A DNA stretch of 64,000 nucleotides, from the NCBI RefSeq assembly GCF_014207255.1, contig NZ_JACHCZ010000004.1, forward strand, positions 372,001 through 436,000. The letters are read 5' to 3'. The position numbers were made by a program, and so were the translations under genes. A model generated the notes under the pieces. The model worked only from the letters and a program-made list of their open reading frames with translations. It made no database searches and had not been told where the DNA came from. Source of the DNA: Pseudomonas sp. JAI120 (GTDB lineage Bacteria; Pseudomonadota; Gammaproteobacteria; Pseudomonadales; Pseudomonadaceae). Shown in pieces: positions 24,835 to 33,152 of the stretch. Within the stretch, counting starts at the first letter, position 1, and the number at the start of each line of letters is the position of its first letter.

Positions 24835-25551
24835 TTAGAAGTCGGCCATCCTGTTTTTCCAGTCAGCCAGTAGGTCATCACTGAGGGCTTTGAGGTAGAC
24901 CCGTATGGTCTCGCGTGCCTCGGCGCAGACTGTTTCCTGGAAGGCTTCGCGGACAGCGTGAAGATGGTCGATAGCGGCCCTTGCGTCTCCTGGAGGTGGT
25001 GGTGGGCGGACGCCGTCGTCGCCCTTGGCCCTTCGATTTGCATCACCGTATTCGTTGAACAGCTTCTTGAAATCCTTCTCCATCCAGAGCCGGATGGTGG
25101 TGTGTGGTCGCCCTAAATCCTGGGCAATTTCCCGGTAGGACTTCAACCGCCCTCGGCCCTTCTTGTGACGGCCCGTGCGAATGTAGACCCTGAAGACCTG
25201 CCGCAGCTCACGCGTCTTGAGGGGGAGTCCGTGGGTTAGGTTGGCAGTGGCTGCCATCCATTGAGCTTCGTGCCTGGTGGTGTCGGTTATGACTGCCTCC
25301 GCTTCCACGTAGCCCAGGTATTCCAGGGCTTCAGCTCGGTGATAGCCGTCAACAAGACACGGGACGCCGTCAACCAAAGCAACTTGGAGCGGTGGTAGTT
25401 CCTGCCCCGCCTTGATAGCTGTTGCGTATCGTTGAACCGTGTGGGAGCAGAGCTTCGCCCGTACCTGGAAGTCCTTGGAGCGGCAGAGCTGGGCAATGAT
25501 GACTTTTGCTGTGGTGGGGGTGGTGGCTGTCGTCGTGGATAAGTTTCCCAT
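24835..25551 (-). CDS. ParB/Srx-fold DNA-binding-type protein (islet)
   Basis: A 238-residue protein. The N-terminal half is ParB-like (about 15-105): LCSHTVQRYATAIKAGQELPPLQVALVDG and then VDGYHRAEALEYLGYVEAEAVI, the usual G-x-R-R-like loop here reading GYHRAEA. A helix-turn-helix follows (KSYREIAQDLGRPHTTIRLWMEKD, about 138-160). No ParA gene is next to it. It may be a transcription or replication factor of the element and not a partition protein. There are Pro-rich and acidic linkers after position 180. Confidence 0.82.
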   Translation of the reverse strand: MGNLSTTTATTPTTAKVIIAQLCRSKDFQVRAKLCSHTVQRYATAIKAGQELPPLQVALVDGVPCLVDGYHRAEALEYLGYVEAEAVITDTTRHEAQWMAATANLTHGLPLKTRELRQVFRVYIRTGRHKKGRGRLKSYREIAQDLGRPHTTIRLWMEKDFKKLFNEYGDANRRAKGDDGVRPPPPPGDARAAIDHLHAVREAFQETVCAEARETIRVYLKALSDDLLADWKNRMADF

Positions 25552-25562
25552 GTGCCCCCCCC

Positions 25563-25844
25563 TTACAGCTTGATAACGCGGGGGACGATGACGCTGCCCG
25601 GACGCCTTACGGGGCCTACCTGAAGCCAGTACGGGGCGGCGTTGTCGGGGATGGCCAAGTCCAGGAGGTCAGCGTCCTTCCAGTGAAGACCCGCTACCAG
25701 GGCAAGCTCGATGGCTTCGGCTAAGCGGACGTCGCGGCCCTTCTTCTTCACCAGGAGCTGGGCAAGTTGCGCCAGGCGTTGGACGTGGTCACGGCGTATA
25801 TGCAGATTGAAGCGTACAAGGGTGGAGGGAATGTTGTGGTGCAT
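25563..25844 (-). CDS. Small candidate ribbon-helix-helix-type protein (islet)
   Basis: A 93-residue protein. The segment VRFNLHIRRDHVQRLAQLAQ...RDVRLAEAIELALVAGL looks like a strand-helix-helix DNA-binding fold of the CopG/Arc type; this is inference from pattern. The ATG at 25844 is chosen (AAGGA 10 bases upstream); a GTG at 25880 is possible. It ends 11 bases upstream of the ParB-like gene and they probably share an operon. Confidence 0.6.
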   Translation of the reverse strand: MHHNIPSTLVRFNLHIRRDHVQRLAQLAQLLVKKKGRDVRLAEAIELALVAGLHWKDADLLDLAIPDNAAPYWLQVGPVRRPGSVIVPRVIKL

Positions 25845-26220
25845 GGATAAGTGTTCCTTGGGGAGCGTGATAGCAAACACAAACGCCCCGCCATGGTTTT
25901 CCAGACAGGGTTAATGGTTTGCAGGAGTGGGGTTTGAGGTGCAGCCGGACTGAATGTCGGTGTGGTTAGACAAGGAAGGGCCCTAATTCCACCGAGGTCG
26001 CTTAAAGGGGGCGACGGGTGCTTTCTACAAGGACTGGCACTAATTGCCGCTTTAATGGCTAAAACCCAGCAGGGCCGGTGGTTCCAGGCCAATTGAAAGT
26101 GGTAGCTGGTTGCTGCCTAAACTCCTTCGTGAACGCAGGCTCTACAGTCGTATGCGTCACATTCAGCAAAGCCTGTCGTCTACAACATCAGTGCCCCCTA
26201 TTCAAGGCTTCACTCCCGCT
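25845..26220. other. Gap with no gene seen
   Basis: 376 bases between the RHH-type gene and the serine recombinase gene. No convincing reading frame, hairpin or promoter was recognised; it should hold the promoter of the minus-strand rnhA/ParB group. Confidence 0.4.
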
Positions 26221-26862
26221 CTAACCCGCTACCGACTCCTTATCCAACTTCTTTGCCCGGATGACGGTGGACGTGCTGGTCCCGGTTGTCTCGGCTGTTT
26301 CCCTGATGCTCATGCCCTTGCCTAGACACGCTAGGATGCGCCTGTGCTTGTCCTGGTCAATGGACTTACCCTGATAGCGCTTCTCCTCCTTGGCCTTCTC
26401 GATGCCCTGCCGCTGACGCCTGATGCGGTCTTCGTAGTCCTTCCGTGCTACAGCGGCAAGCATGTCCAGCAACATGGCGTTCACGGCCTCTATAACACGC
26501 CCTGTAAAGGCGTCTGCGGCGTTGTTCGTGTTAGCTGGGGCCATGGCCATGTGTGACGTCGGCAGGTCCAGAGACACGACCTTGACGCCCTTGGCCTTGA
26601 TGATGGTCCGGAGCTGCTGCCAGTCCCCTTCCGTCAGGCGTGAAAGCCGGTCAACCTGCTCGACTAACAGTACGTCCCCGGGCTCGGCTACCTCCAGGAG
26701 ACGGAACAGCTCCGGGCGCTGTAGCGATGCACCACTGACGTTTTCCATGTAGTACAGGACGCGGGAGTGGCCGTGTTGGGCGGCGAAGTCCTTCAGTTGC
26801 TGCTTGGCGCGGTTGGCGTCCTGGTCTGCTGTGCTGGCGCGGAGGTAGGCGTGGATAAGCAT
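26221..26862 (-). CDS. Serine recombinase (resolvase/invertase family)
   Basis: A 213-residue recombinase. The N-terminal catalytic domain (1-140) has the nucleophile in AYLRASTADQD (Ser10), ENVSGASLQRPEL and VEQVDRLSRLT, all needed for strand exchange. A C-terminal helix-turn-helix similar to Hin follows (DKHRRILACLGKGMSIRETAETTGTSTSTV). The ATG at 26862 is used; the frame extends 22 codons further without the family motif. It is a second recombinase in the same islet and could resolve multimers or invert a segment. Confidence 0.9.
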   Translation of the reverse strand: MLIHAYLRASTADQDANRAKQQLKDFAAQHGHSRVLYYMENVSGASLQRPELFRLLEVAEPGDVLLVEQVDRLSRLTEGDWQQLRTIIKAKGVKVVSLDLPTSHMAMAPANTNNAADAFTGRVIEAVNAMLLDMLAAVARKDYEDRIRRQRQGIEKAKEEKRYQGKSIDQDKHRRILACLGKGMSIRETAETTGTSTSTVIRAKKLDKESVAG

Positions 26863-27174
26863 GGCGGGCAGCCCTTGTTGTCGTTGAAGTGGTATCACTA
26901 TGCCTGTTGCCGTATACATGGTCAACACGATCTAAACGAAAACGACTTGACAGGCCTCCAGCCGTTGCCGCTGAAGCATACCCATACGACCACATAAACG
27001 TATTGCTTGAAGAACGGGGACGGCTGCCCGATGTGATGTGACCAACTCGCTGTCGAAAAAGCCCTGCAACGGTATGACGCTCAACGAATCAAAGGGGCGG
27101 AGCCTGGTAAGGGGGGAAACGATCCCATCTCAGTACTTACTAACGCTCCGCAGATTTTTGCCCCGTTTTAAGGC
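26863..27174. other. Gap with no gene seen
   Basis: 312 bases between the serine recombinase and the next minus-strand gene. No reading frame above about 40 codons with a credible start was recognised. Confidence 0.4.
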
Positions 27175-27918
27175 CTATCCGAAAACGCCTTGGGCCTTCA
27201 TCTGATGAAGATAATTTCGTATCAGTTCGTTGACCTCAGATGTCCGGCACCCTATGGCAATGTCACGCAGCGACCCCACCGAAAGGGTATAGGGCGCTTC
27301 CTCATGAACGTCCCGATCTACAGCAAACCTATACTCCCGCTGATGGGAAAACTCACTCCGCTTTTTCAGTAAAGCTTGGGTATTGTCAAATGAACCGTGG
27401 AAGGTCGAAGGGTCGTAGTAGTCCACCAGGCCTGCCACGGCACGGAAGCCATTGGTTCGAATAACTTGAAGCACTCTTTGCTGGAAGGCGGCGGTGTCGA
27501 GCACCACAGCGGCATAGTCGCCCAAGCCATCCACCTCGGGCTTTAACATCTGCGCCTCAACGAACCGCTCGAAGTCGTCCTCAGACTCAAAGGTGCAGCC
27601 CCTTTCATGCACCGCATAGAGGCAGAGCACGTTCATAGTGTTGTGCGCGTCGTATTGGATAACCGACGGCCCCGCCAAGTCCTCTGCTGGGATTGTATAT
27701 TCGCCGCCTGGCAGGAGCTCACTTGTGATCTTCATAGTGAACTGTCCCGGCTGCAACAACGAAACAGTTGCCTCGTGCCGGTCAGCGATGTTGGCTACCG
27801 CTCCTTCCTCATACTTTCGGAAAAACCCCAACGGATTCATGTGCAGGAAGCCGTCTAGAAAAGCTTCACGATGGGATTCCTTTCCACATACCTTTAAGTT
27901 GAAGAACACCCTGCTCAT
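27175..27918 (-). CDS. Hypothetical islet cargo protein, DUF2971-like C-terminus possible
   Basis: A 247-residue soluble protein next to attR, the usual place for cargo. The start is the ATG at 27918: GGGAGG lies six bases ahead, and an ATG two codons earlier overlaps that site. No signal peptide or membrane segment. Visible features are an N-terminal basic region (FFNLKVCGKESHREAF), a repeated acidic middle (DDFERFVEAQ) and LLKKRSEFSHQREYRFAV followed by VGSLRDIAIG, a pattern resembling the C-terminal part of DUF2971 and other phage-defence-associated proteins. That likeness is weak. No function is claimed. Confidence 0.7.
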   Translation of the reverse strand: MSRVFFNLKVCGKESHREAFLDGFLHMNPLGFFRKYEEGAVANIADRHEATVSLLQPGQFTMKITSELLPGGEYTIPAEDLAGPSVIQYDAHNTMNVLCLYAVHERGCTFESEDDFERFVEAQMLKPEVDGLGDYAAVVLDTAAFQQRVLQVIRTNGFRAVAGLVDYYDPSTFHGSFDNTQALLKKRSEFSHQREYRFAVDRDVHEEAPYTLSVGSLRDIAIGCRTSEVNELIRNYLHQMKAQGVFG

Positions 27919-28066
27919 ACCCATCCTCCCTTCGCACTAAACCAAGTCCGATCGAGTAATAGCACACTGCCCACCAGCCTAGCCAGTGGTACACAGGGGT
28001 AGTACACTTCGTTTGTGCGGATGGCCTCCAAGCCCCGCAATTCAAGGGGTTACGGTTTTAAGCTCA

Positions 28067-28099
28067 GTGTCGGCGGTTCGATTCCGTCTCTGGGCACCA
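28067..28099. repeat. Attachment site attR (33-bp direct repeat)
   Basis: An exact copy of tRNA-Phe positions 21373-21405, without the rest of the tRNA gene. It marks the right end of the islet. Confidence 0.92.
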
Positions 28100-28140
28100 C
28101 TCATTAGTTTCAGGTGGTGCAAATGTCATCTGAAACACAC

Positions 28141-28167
28141 AAAAAACCCGCCTAGTGCGGGTTTTTT
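28141..28167. terminator. Displaced native terminator of tRNA-Phe
   Basis: AAAAAACCCGC and GCGGGTTTTTT form an 11-bp stem with loop CTAGT, just right of attR. It would have been the tRNA-Phe terminator before insertion and is bidirectional, so it also serves the convergent glycosyltransferase gene. Confidence 0.85.
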
Positions 28168-28220
28168 GTTGCCTGCAATTTGAGCTATCCAAGTCGCAAT
28201 TTTGAGATGAGGCGGCTGAT

Positions 28221-29825
28221 TCATTCCAGCCGAAACACCATCAGTGGGTTGTCATTCAAACGCCCTTCAAAACTTGGCGCCTGATGCTCCAGAGGCGTGC
28301 CTTTGAGCAACGCGGTTTCCTTGCGCGCCACAATGACCCACGAAGGTCGCGGTAACGCGCTCAATCGTTCGATGTCTGCAGCGCTGATAAACGACGGCTG
28401 CTCGTCATGATCCAGATTCATCATGTAGCGCACCGCCCAGGTGTCCCTGCCGAGATTCAGGAACACCAGTGGCCCAGGCTGCGATACGCGAAGTGCTTCC
28501 ACCTGACGGACGAATTGCCGAGTGTCGAACTGCAAATCCTTGGCGGGCTCCACCACCGTCACCAGCACCAGCCACTGTGCAGCCAGCGCGAATACGCTGA
28601 GCCACACCAGCCGCTCAATGCGTCGCCAGGCAATCAGCGCCGCCACTTGCAGCACCACCAGCGCGCTAATCAACAACGGCAACGAGACGTCAGGCCAGTA
28701 ACCATGCTTCTGCCACCCATGTCGACAGACAAACACCGCAACCACGCACAACGCCGGCAGCGCCGCGACAAGCCCCTCGTAGCATCGACGCACCCCGGCG
28801 AGCCAGCCTTGCGCCTGGAGCAGCCCATAGGCAGCGACAGCGGCAAACATCGGCACCATGGGCAGAATGTAATAGGCGCGTTTGAAGTGCGGCACCGACA
28901 ACCCGATCAAGATCATCAAGCCGCAGGCACCGAGCCGCATCACCAGTTGCACAGGGTCATCGAACCGTTCACTCCAGCGATGACGAAGCGCAACCAATGT
29001 GGCCAACGCCAACGGGACCACAGGGAAATAGCGGTACAAACTCAGCTGGAAATAGAAATATAACGGCTCGCCGGCTTCATCGAGGCGCCCGCCCACTTGC
29101 ATCTTGAACACCTCATCTGCAAACGCATCGCCACCGCTGATACGCGCCAGCTTCACCAGCAGCCACCAACATGCCGCCAGCAACACCAGGCCCACGATTC
29201 CGTGAGCTAAAACCTGCTTGACCCGCTCGCCGGGACGACCCAGCACCCAATACACGCACACCACGCCACAGACCTCGATCAAGCCCAATGGCCCGCGTAT
29301 CGCAAACCCCAGGATGAACAGCGGGAACACCGCGAGCTGGCGCCATCGCGAGCCGAGGCGCTCACCGCTGTGCAGCAGGTAGAAACTGCCCACACAAAGC
29401 AAAGCCACCATCTGGTCCAGACAGACCGAGCGCGACTTTTCCAGCAGTTGGGTGGTGAGCAACGTCAGCAGCACCGTGAGCAGCGCCCATGGGCGACTCG
29501 CCGGGACCAGCAAGCGATAGATCAAGGCCACGACCCCGGCGGATGCAAGGGCAGTGGGCAGCACATTGGCCAAGTGGTTGGGCGCACCGAACAGCCGGGC
29601 AAATACGTAACTGAAGAAGGTCGCGGTACCGGGGTAGTCCGCGTAAGGCTGCCCATAGGTGGTGGGGAAAAGACTCGCACCATGACGAAACATTTCCTGC
29701 AGGAACAGCGCCCAGCGCCCGTCAAACCCCTGAGGTTGCTGGTCCCAGATACCCAGCGTGAACAGCAACAGCGCAAACAGGAAAATGCCCAGAGACTCCA
29801 GGCGGAAGCGGTTGCTGTGATCCAT
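28221..29825 (-). CDS. ArnT-like GT-C glycosyltransferase (phospholipid-carrier type)
   Basis: A 534-residue polytopic membrane protein with an early periplasmic loop of the PMT/ArnT type (IWDQQPQGFDGRWALFLQEM, about 26-45; DxD-like region), a DYPGTATFF loop and about 12 hydrophobic segments, then a soluble C-terminal tail (about 440-534). GT-C enzymes of this kind move sugar from a polyprenyl-phosphate carrier to an acceptor in the periplasm. No lipid A gene is close, so the acceptor is unknown. The start at 29825 gives a good N-terminus. Confidence 0.8.
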   Translation of the reverse strand: MDHSNRFRLESLGIFLFALLLFTLGIWDQQPQGFDGRWALFLQEMFRHGASLFPTTYGQPYADYPGTATFFSYVFARLFGAPNHLANVLPTALASAGVVALIYRLLVPASRPWALLTVLLTLLTTQLLEKSRSVCLDQMVALLCVGSFYLLHSGERLGSRWRQLAVFPLFILGFAIRGPLGLIEVCGVVCVYWVLGRPGERVKQVLAHGIVGLVLLAACWWLLVKLARISGGDAFADEVFKMQVGGRLDEAGEPLYFYFQLSLYRYFPVVPLALATLVALRHRWSERFDDPVQLVMRLGACGLMILIGLSVPHFKRAYYILPMVPMFAAVAAYGLLQAQGWLAGVRRCYEGLVAALPALCVVAVFVCRHGWQKHGYWPDVSLPLLISALVVLQVAALIAWRRIERLVWLSVFALAAQWLVLVTVVEPAKDLQFDTRQFVRQVEALRVSQPGPLVFLNLGRDTWAVRYMMNLDHDEQPSFISAADIERLSALPRPSWVIVARKETALLKGTPLEHQAPSFEGRLNDNPLMVFRLE

Positions 29826-29910
29826 GGGTTGGCCTGTCAGGTAGGGAGCGCCGACCTAGGGTGCCGAACGTATCCCTAATAGCGCCTGAACAAACCTGAA
29901 CATTCACATT

Positions 29911-30876
29911 TCAACGACCTGCAGGCCACACCAGCCTCGGGATCAGGCGCACGTAGATCAACTCGCCCACCAATTCGACCAGGGTTTGCAGGATCACCGC
30001 CGTCGCCGCCAGCCCACGCACATCGTCGGGCAAGGCCAGCGCCAAGGGCAGCACCACCAGCGAATTCCGTGTCGACGCGCTGAACGTCACTGCCCGGGCC
30101 GTCACCGCCGGCAGCGCGAACAGCCGCGACGCCAGCGCCCCCATTAATGGCGCCAGCACCAGAAAGCCGATATACACCGGGATCACCGGCAGCAGCAGGC
30201 TGATGTCACGTACCACCGAAGTGATCTGCGAACCGATCACCACGAACAACACCCCCGCCATCGCCGGCACCGGCAACCATGCCCAGGCATTGTTCCAGGC
30301 ATTGATAAGCGCCGATCTGCGCGCCAGGGATGCCGTGATCACCGCCAGCACCATCGGCACCACAATCAACAATACAAACGCCTCTATAAACGGCCCCACC
30401 GCTACCACCACCCCGGACTGCGCCCCCAGCATCAACCCCAGGTACACCGGCAACAGCAGCAACTGCAGCAACAACAGCACCGGCGTCGCCGCCAGCATCA
30501 AGCGTGAATCGCCTTTACCGATATGGGTAAACACCACCACGTAGTCGATACACGGCGTCAGCAACACCAGCAATGCGCCCACCAGCAACGCCGGGCGCTC
30601 CACCAGGCCACGGGTCAACACCCACACCAGCAACGGCACGAGGATGAAATTGGCCAACAGCAACGCCGACAGAAAGCGCTTGTGACTCAAGCTCTGGCGC
30701 AGATCCAGAAAGGGGATTTGCAGGAACATCGCATACATCAACACCGCAATGGCGGGCGTGACCAGCACGCCGAGGCCATGGGCCAACGAAGGCGCGAGCA
30801 GGCCGAAAGCGGCAGCCAGGAGGACAGCGGCGAAGTAGAGGGGGATCTGGTTGTGTTCGAGGGTGTCGCGGGTCAT
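29911..30876 (-). CDS. BASS/ACR3-type transporter (arsenic resistance or bile acid:sodium symporter fold)
   Basis: A 321-residue inner-membrane protein with about ten membrane segments. Features of the fold are MYAMFLQIPF, LVGALLVLLTPCIDYVVVFTHIGKGDS (with the ACR3-type Cys in TPCIDYV) and the late FSASTRNSLVVLPLALALPDD. Either an arsenite/organic anion exporter or a sodium-coupled uptake system is possible. No ars genes flank it, which favours the less specific annotation. Confidence 0.82.
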   Translation of the reverse strand: MTRDTLEHNQIPLYFAAVLLAAAFGLLAPSLAHGLGVLVTPAIAVLMYAMFLQIPFLDLRQSLSHKRFLSALLLANFILVPLLVWVLTRGLVERPALLVGALLVLLTPCIDYVVVFTHIGKGDSRLMLAATPVLLLLQLLLLPVYLGLMLGAQSGVVVAVGPFIEAFVLLIVVPMVLAVITASLARRSALINAWNNAWAWLPVPAMAGVLFVVIGSQITSVVRDISLLLPVIPVYIGFLVLAPLMGALASRLFALPAVTARAVTFSASTRNSLVVLPLALALPDDVRGLAATAVILQTLVELVGELIYVRLIPRLVWPAGR

Positions 30877-30917
30877 GAAAACGCTCTGGTGGATCGCAGA
30901 GGTGCAAGCCTATGCGT

Positions 30918-31229
30918 CTACTGGCACGAGGTCGAGTGAAGCGGACCGGTCGCCTCTGAAGGATATTCTTGGCGCGTATGCAATACGGTCAGGATCTCGG
31001 CCTGTTCCATAACGCGATAGACGACCAGATAGTTTGGATGAACGACCATTTCACGAGTGCCGGACAAGCGCCCTTGCCTGAATCCGTATGGCATTGACGA
31101 CAAACCCTCAGTGGCCGCCACAATCGTATGGTGCAACGAAGCGGCGGAAGCGGCGTTGTACTGCTCGATGTAATCAATAATTTCGGTCAAGGCGACGATA
31201 GCCTCAGGTCGCCATTTAACGAGCAGCAC
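30918..31229 (-). CDS. ParE/RelE-superfamily toxin
   Basis: A 103-residue toxin. The start is the GTG at 31229 (VLLVKWRPEAIVALTEII), with the ribosome region inside the antitoxin gene; the open frame runs 49 codons further without support. The ParE fold shows IDYIEQYNAASAASLH, MPYGFRQGRLSGTREMVVHPNYLVVYRV, and the C-terminal TVLHTRQEYP. ParE toxins poison DNA gyrase. It overlaps the antitoxin end by 14 bases and is encoded downstream of it. Confidence 0.88.
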   Translation of the reverse strand: MLLVKWRPEAIVALTEIIDYIEQYNAASAASLHHTIVAATEGLSSMPYGFRQGRLSGTREMVVHPNYLVVYRVMEQAEILTVLHTRQEYPSEATGPLHSTSCQ

Positions 31230-31410
31230 GGCGAGCCTTGCGCCTCTCTTCCAGCATCCTCTCGACTTCGGCCATTGCCTCATCATGTGGAATACTTGGG
31301 CGAGGATCATCAATTGAAGCTTGTACCTTGGCACGAAACCAACGGTCGTAGCTGGCAGCCTGCTCTTCAGTTTCAAACTCTGAAACGATGGGAGAACGTG
31401 GGATGCTCAT
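31216..31410 (-). CDS. PaaA-type antitoxin
   Basis: A 64-residue protein with the PaaA/stability-determinant pattern: VSEFETEEQAASYDRWFRAKVQ, DPRPSIPHDEAMAEVE and a basic tail (ERRKARRAAR). The ATG at 31410 has GGAGG five bases ahead. Antitoxins of this group bind a ParE-like toxin and need no separate DNA-binding domain, unlike ParD. The pair forms a compact toxin-antitoxin operon. Confidence 0.87.
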   Translation of the reverse strand: MSIPRSPIVSEFETEEQAASYDRWFRAKVQASIDDPRPSIPHDEAMAEVERMLEERRKARRAAR

Positions 31411-31609
31411 GGAGACCTCCGGAATGGGTGCCTGCCAGTCTAATCTGTCCATGGTTTGCTGTCGTTTCTCTCGGATGTATGGCTTTCGCCGAGGCTCTGC
31501 ACGCTTTGCGAGCGCCGAAGCTTAATGAGCCAATCAAAGGGCAGACAAGTGCTGGCAAACTGGCTAACTGTTACTAAAAAATAATAATCCAGGCAGGGGC
31601 TTCGAAACG

Positions 31610-32581
31610 ATGAATTTGAATGACGCCTCTTCAGTAGAACTTGCAACTACACCCAGAAATAGCCAAAGCGAATCCTTCAAAGAATCCGCCGCAGACGGCC
31701 ACCCCCTCGGCGGCTTCACCTGGCGCCACCCGCGCACCGACCTTGGACGCCCGGTCGTCATCATCAATGCCGCCACCTCCGTGCGCTGCCGCCACTACTC
31801 ACGGTTCGCCGATTACCTGTTCGCCAACGGCTTCGACGTGATCACCTACGACTATCGCGGCATCGGCGAGTCGCGCAGCGGTTCGTTGCGCGGTTTCAAG
31901 GCGTCGTGGTCGGATTGGGGCACGCTGGATTTCGAAGCGATCCTGCTGCGGGCACAGCGGGAGTTTCCAGGCCAACCGATTGATGTGGTCGGCCACAGTT
32001 TTGGCGGCTGTGCGGCGGGGCTGGGTGCATCCGGCGCGGTGATCCGGCGAATCGTGACCGTGGGCGCGCAGTTCGCCTACTGGCGCGATTACGCAGCCGC
32101 CGGGCGCTGGCAGATGTTTGCCAAATGGCATGTGGTAATGCCGTTGGTCACGGCACTCTGCGGGTATTTCCCCGGCAAGCGCCTGGGTTGGTTGGAGGAT
32201 ACGCCGGCAGGCGTGGTGCGTGACTGGAGCACGCCAACGCCCAGGTATGAGACGCGACCCAGCGGGCGTGCCCTGGCCGACGTGCCATTCAGTCGTGTGA
32301 AGGCGCAGGTGCTGGCGATCAGCATCACCGACGACCCGTTCGGCACCGTGGCGGCGATTGAGCGATTGCTGGGCTATTTCGCAAACAGCGAGCGCACCCA
32401 TCTGCGCATCGCCCCGGAAGATATCGGCGAAAAACAGATCGGACATTTCGCGTTCTTTCGCAGCGAGTATCAGGATCGGTTGTGGCCGATTGCATTGACA
32501 TGGCTTCAACACGGCCAATTAACGGCGGATACCCTTGGGATTTCCCTCAACCTGCGCTTCAATACCCCACCCAGATCCTGA
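31610..32581 (+). CDS. Alpha/beta hydrolase
   Basis: A 323-residue enzyme with the nucleophile elbow GHSFGG (Ser near 127), an oxyanion region near NAATSVRCRHY, the strand VITYDYRGIGESR, and catalytic acid and His candidates in SITDDPFGTV and IGHFAFFR. Substrate unknown. It carries no signal peptide. It lies upstream of the next gene by 17 bases on the same strand. Confidence 0.82.
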   Translation: MNLNDASSVELATTPRNSQSESFKESAADGHPLGGFTWRHPRTDLGRPVVIINAATSVRCRHYSRFADYLFANGFDVITYDYRGIGESRSGSLRGFKASWSDWGTLDFEAILLRAQREFPGQPIDVVGHSFGGCAAGLGASGAVIRRIVTVGAQFAYWRDYAAAGRWQMFAKWHVVMPLVTALCGYFPGKRLGWLEDTPAGVVRDWSTPTPRYETRPSGRALADVPFSRVKAQVLAISITDDPFGTVAAIERLLGYFANSERTHLRIAPEDIGEKQIGHFAFFRSEYQDRLWPIALTWLQHGQLTADTLGISLNLRFNTPPRS

Positions 32582-32598
32582 CCCAAGGACGTGAGCCC

Positions 32599-33012
32599 AT
32601 GGCCTCGCCGAACAAACAGCAAAAACGTGCCCACCGGGCCAAGGCCAAGGCCAAGCAGAACCGCACCCAACGCGCCGTCGCGAGCAAGTCGGATGCGTTT
32701 GCCGGCGATGACGACCGGATTGACCTTGAGTCGGTGGATTTGACCGAGCTGTTCGTCGAGATGCGCACCGCCGGCGAGACCAGCCAGCAGGCCCTCTGCG
32801 CGGTATTCCTGGCCCACCCCCTGCTCGCGCTGGTGCTGGAGCAGGAAGGCGAAGAAGAAGCCACCGACTTTATCCTGGCGGCACTGATCGAGTATCGGCA
32901 GTGGGCCACGGACAGCGACGATGAAACCGCCGCACTGGCGTGGATTGAATCGCCGCAGTTCCAGGCCGATTACGTCGCCGCATCCCAGGCGCTCACCAAC
33001 TCCCAAGACTGA
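32599..33012 (+). CDS. Conserved hypothetical protein (Pseudomonas)
   Basis: A 137-residue protein with a basic, K/A/R-rich N-terminus (about 1-32: NKQQKRAHRAKAKAKQ) and an acidic helical remainder. AAGGA stands nine bases before the ATG at 32599. The highly charged start suggests nucleic-acid or ribosome contact, but this is only a guess. The REPIN after it separates it from convergent gabP. Confidence 0.7.
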   Translation: MASPNKQQKRAHRAKAKAKQNRTQRAVASKSDAFAGDDDRIDLESVDLTELFVEMRTAGETSQQALCAVFLAHPLLALVLEQEGEEEATDFILAALIEYRQWATDSDDETAALAWIESPQFQADYVAASQALTNSQD

Positions 33013-33022
33013 CGCAAAACAA

Positions 33023-33115
33023 AATGTGGGAGGGGGCTTGCCCGCGATAGCGTGGTATCAGTCAATTAGATGTCGACTGACGCACCGCTATCGGGGGCAA
33101 GCCCCCTCCCACATT
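33023..33115. repeat. REPIN
   Basis: ATGTGGGAGGGGGCTTGCC and GGCAAGCCCCCTCCCACAT enclose a spacer that includes GTCGACTGAC. It lies between the convergent 32599 gene and gabP. Confidence 0.9.
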
Positions 33116-33152
33116 TGAACTGCGGCGCAATCAAGCACCGCATTCCATCACA

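Larger units (their letters stand above)
21406..28099. mobile_element. Genomic islet integrated at tRNA-Phe (about 6.7 kb)
   Basis: The element starts right after tRNA-Phe and ends at the second copy of the tRNA 3' end. The integrase gene lies next to the tRNA, as usual. Contents: tyrosine integrase, lipoprotein, small protein, RNase HI, ParB-like protein, candidate RHH-type protein, serine recombinase and an unknown protein. It has no structural phage genes, no conjugation genes and no replication initiator that I recognise, so it is an integrative mobilisable or satellite-like element. Confidence 0.88.

Noticed and set aside
24687..25046. 119-codon minus-strand frame
   Set aside because: It overlaps the ParB-like gene in another frame and shows no protein-like composition.
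25748..26092. 114-codon minus-strand frame in the islet
   Set aside because: Pro/Thr/Ser-rich shadow overlapping the RHH-type gene; no ribosome site.
28060..28100. A second tRNA-Phe gene
   Set aside because: Only the last 33 bases of the tRNA are present; it is the islet's right attachment site.
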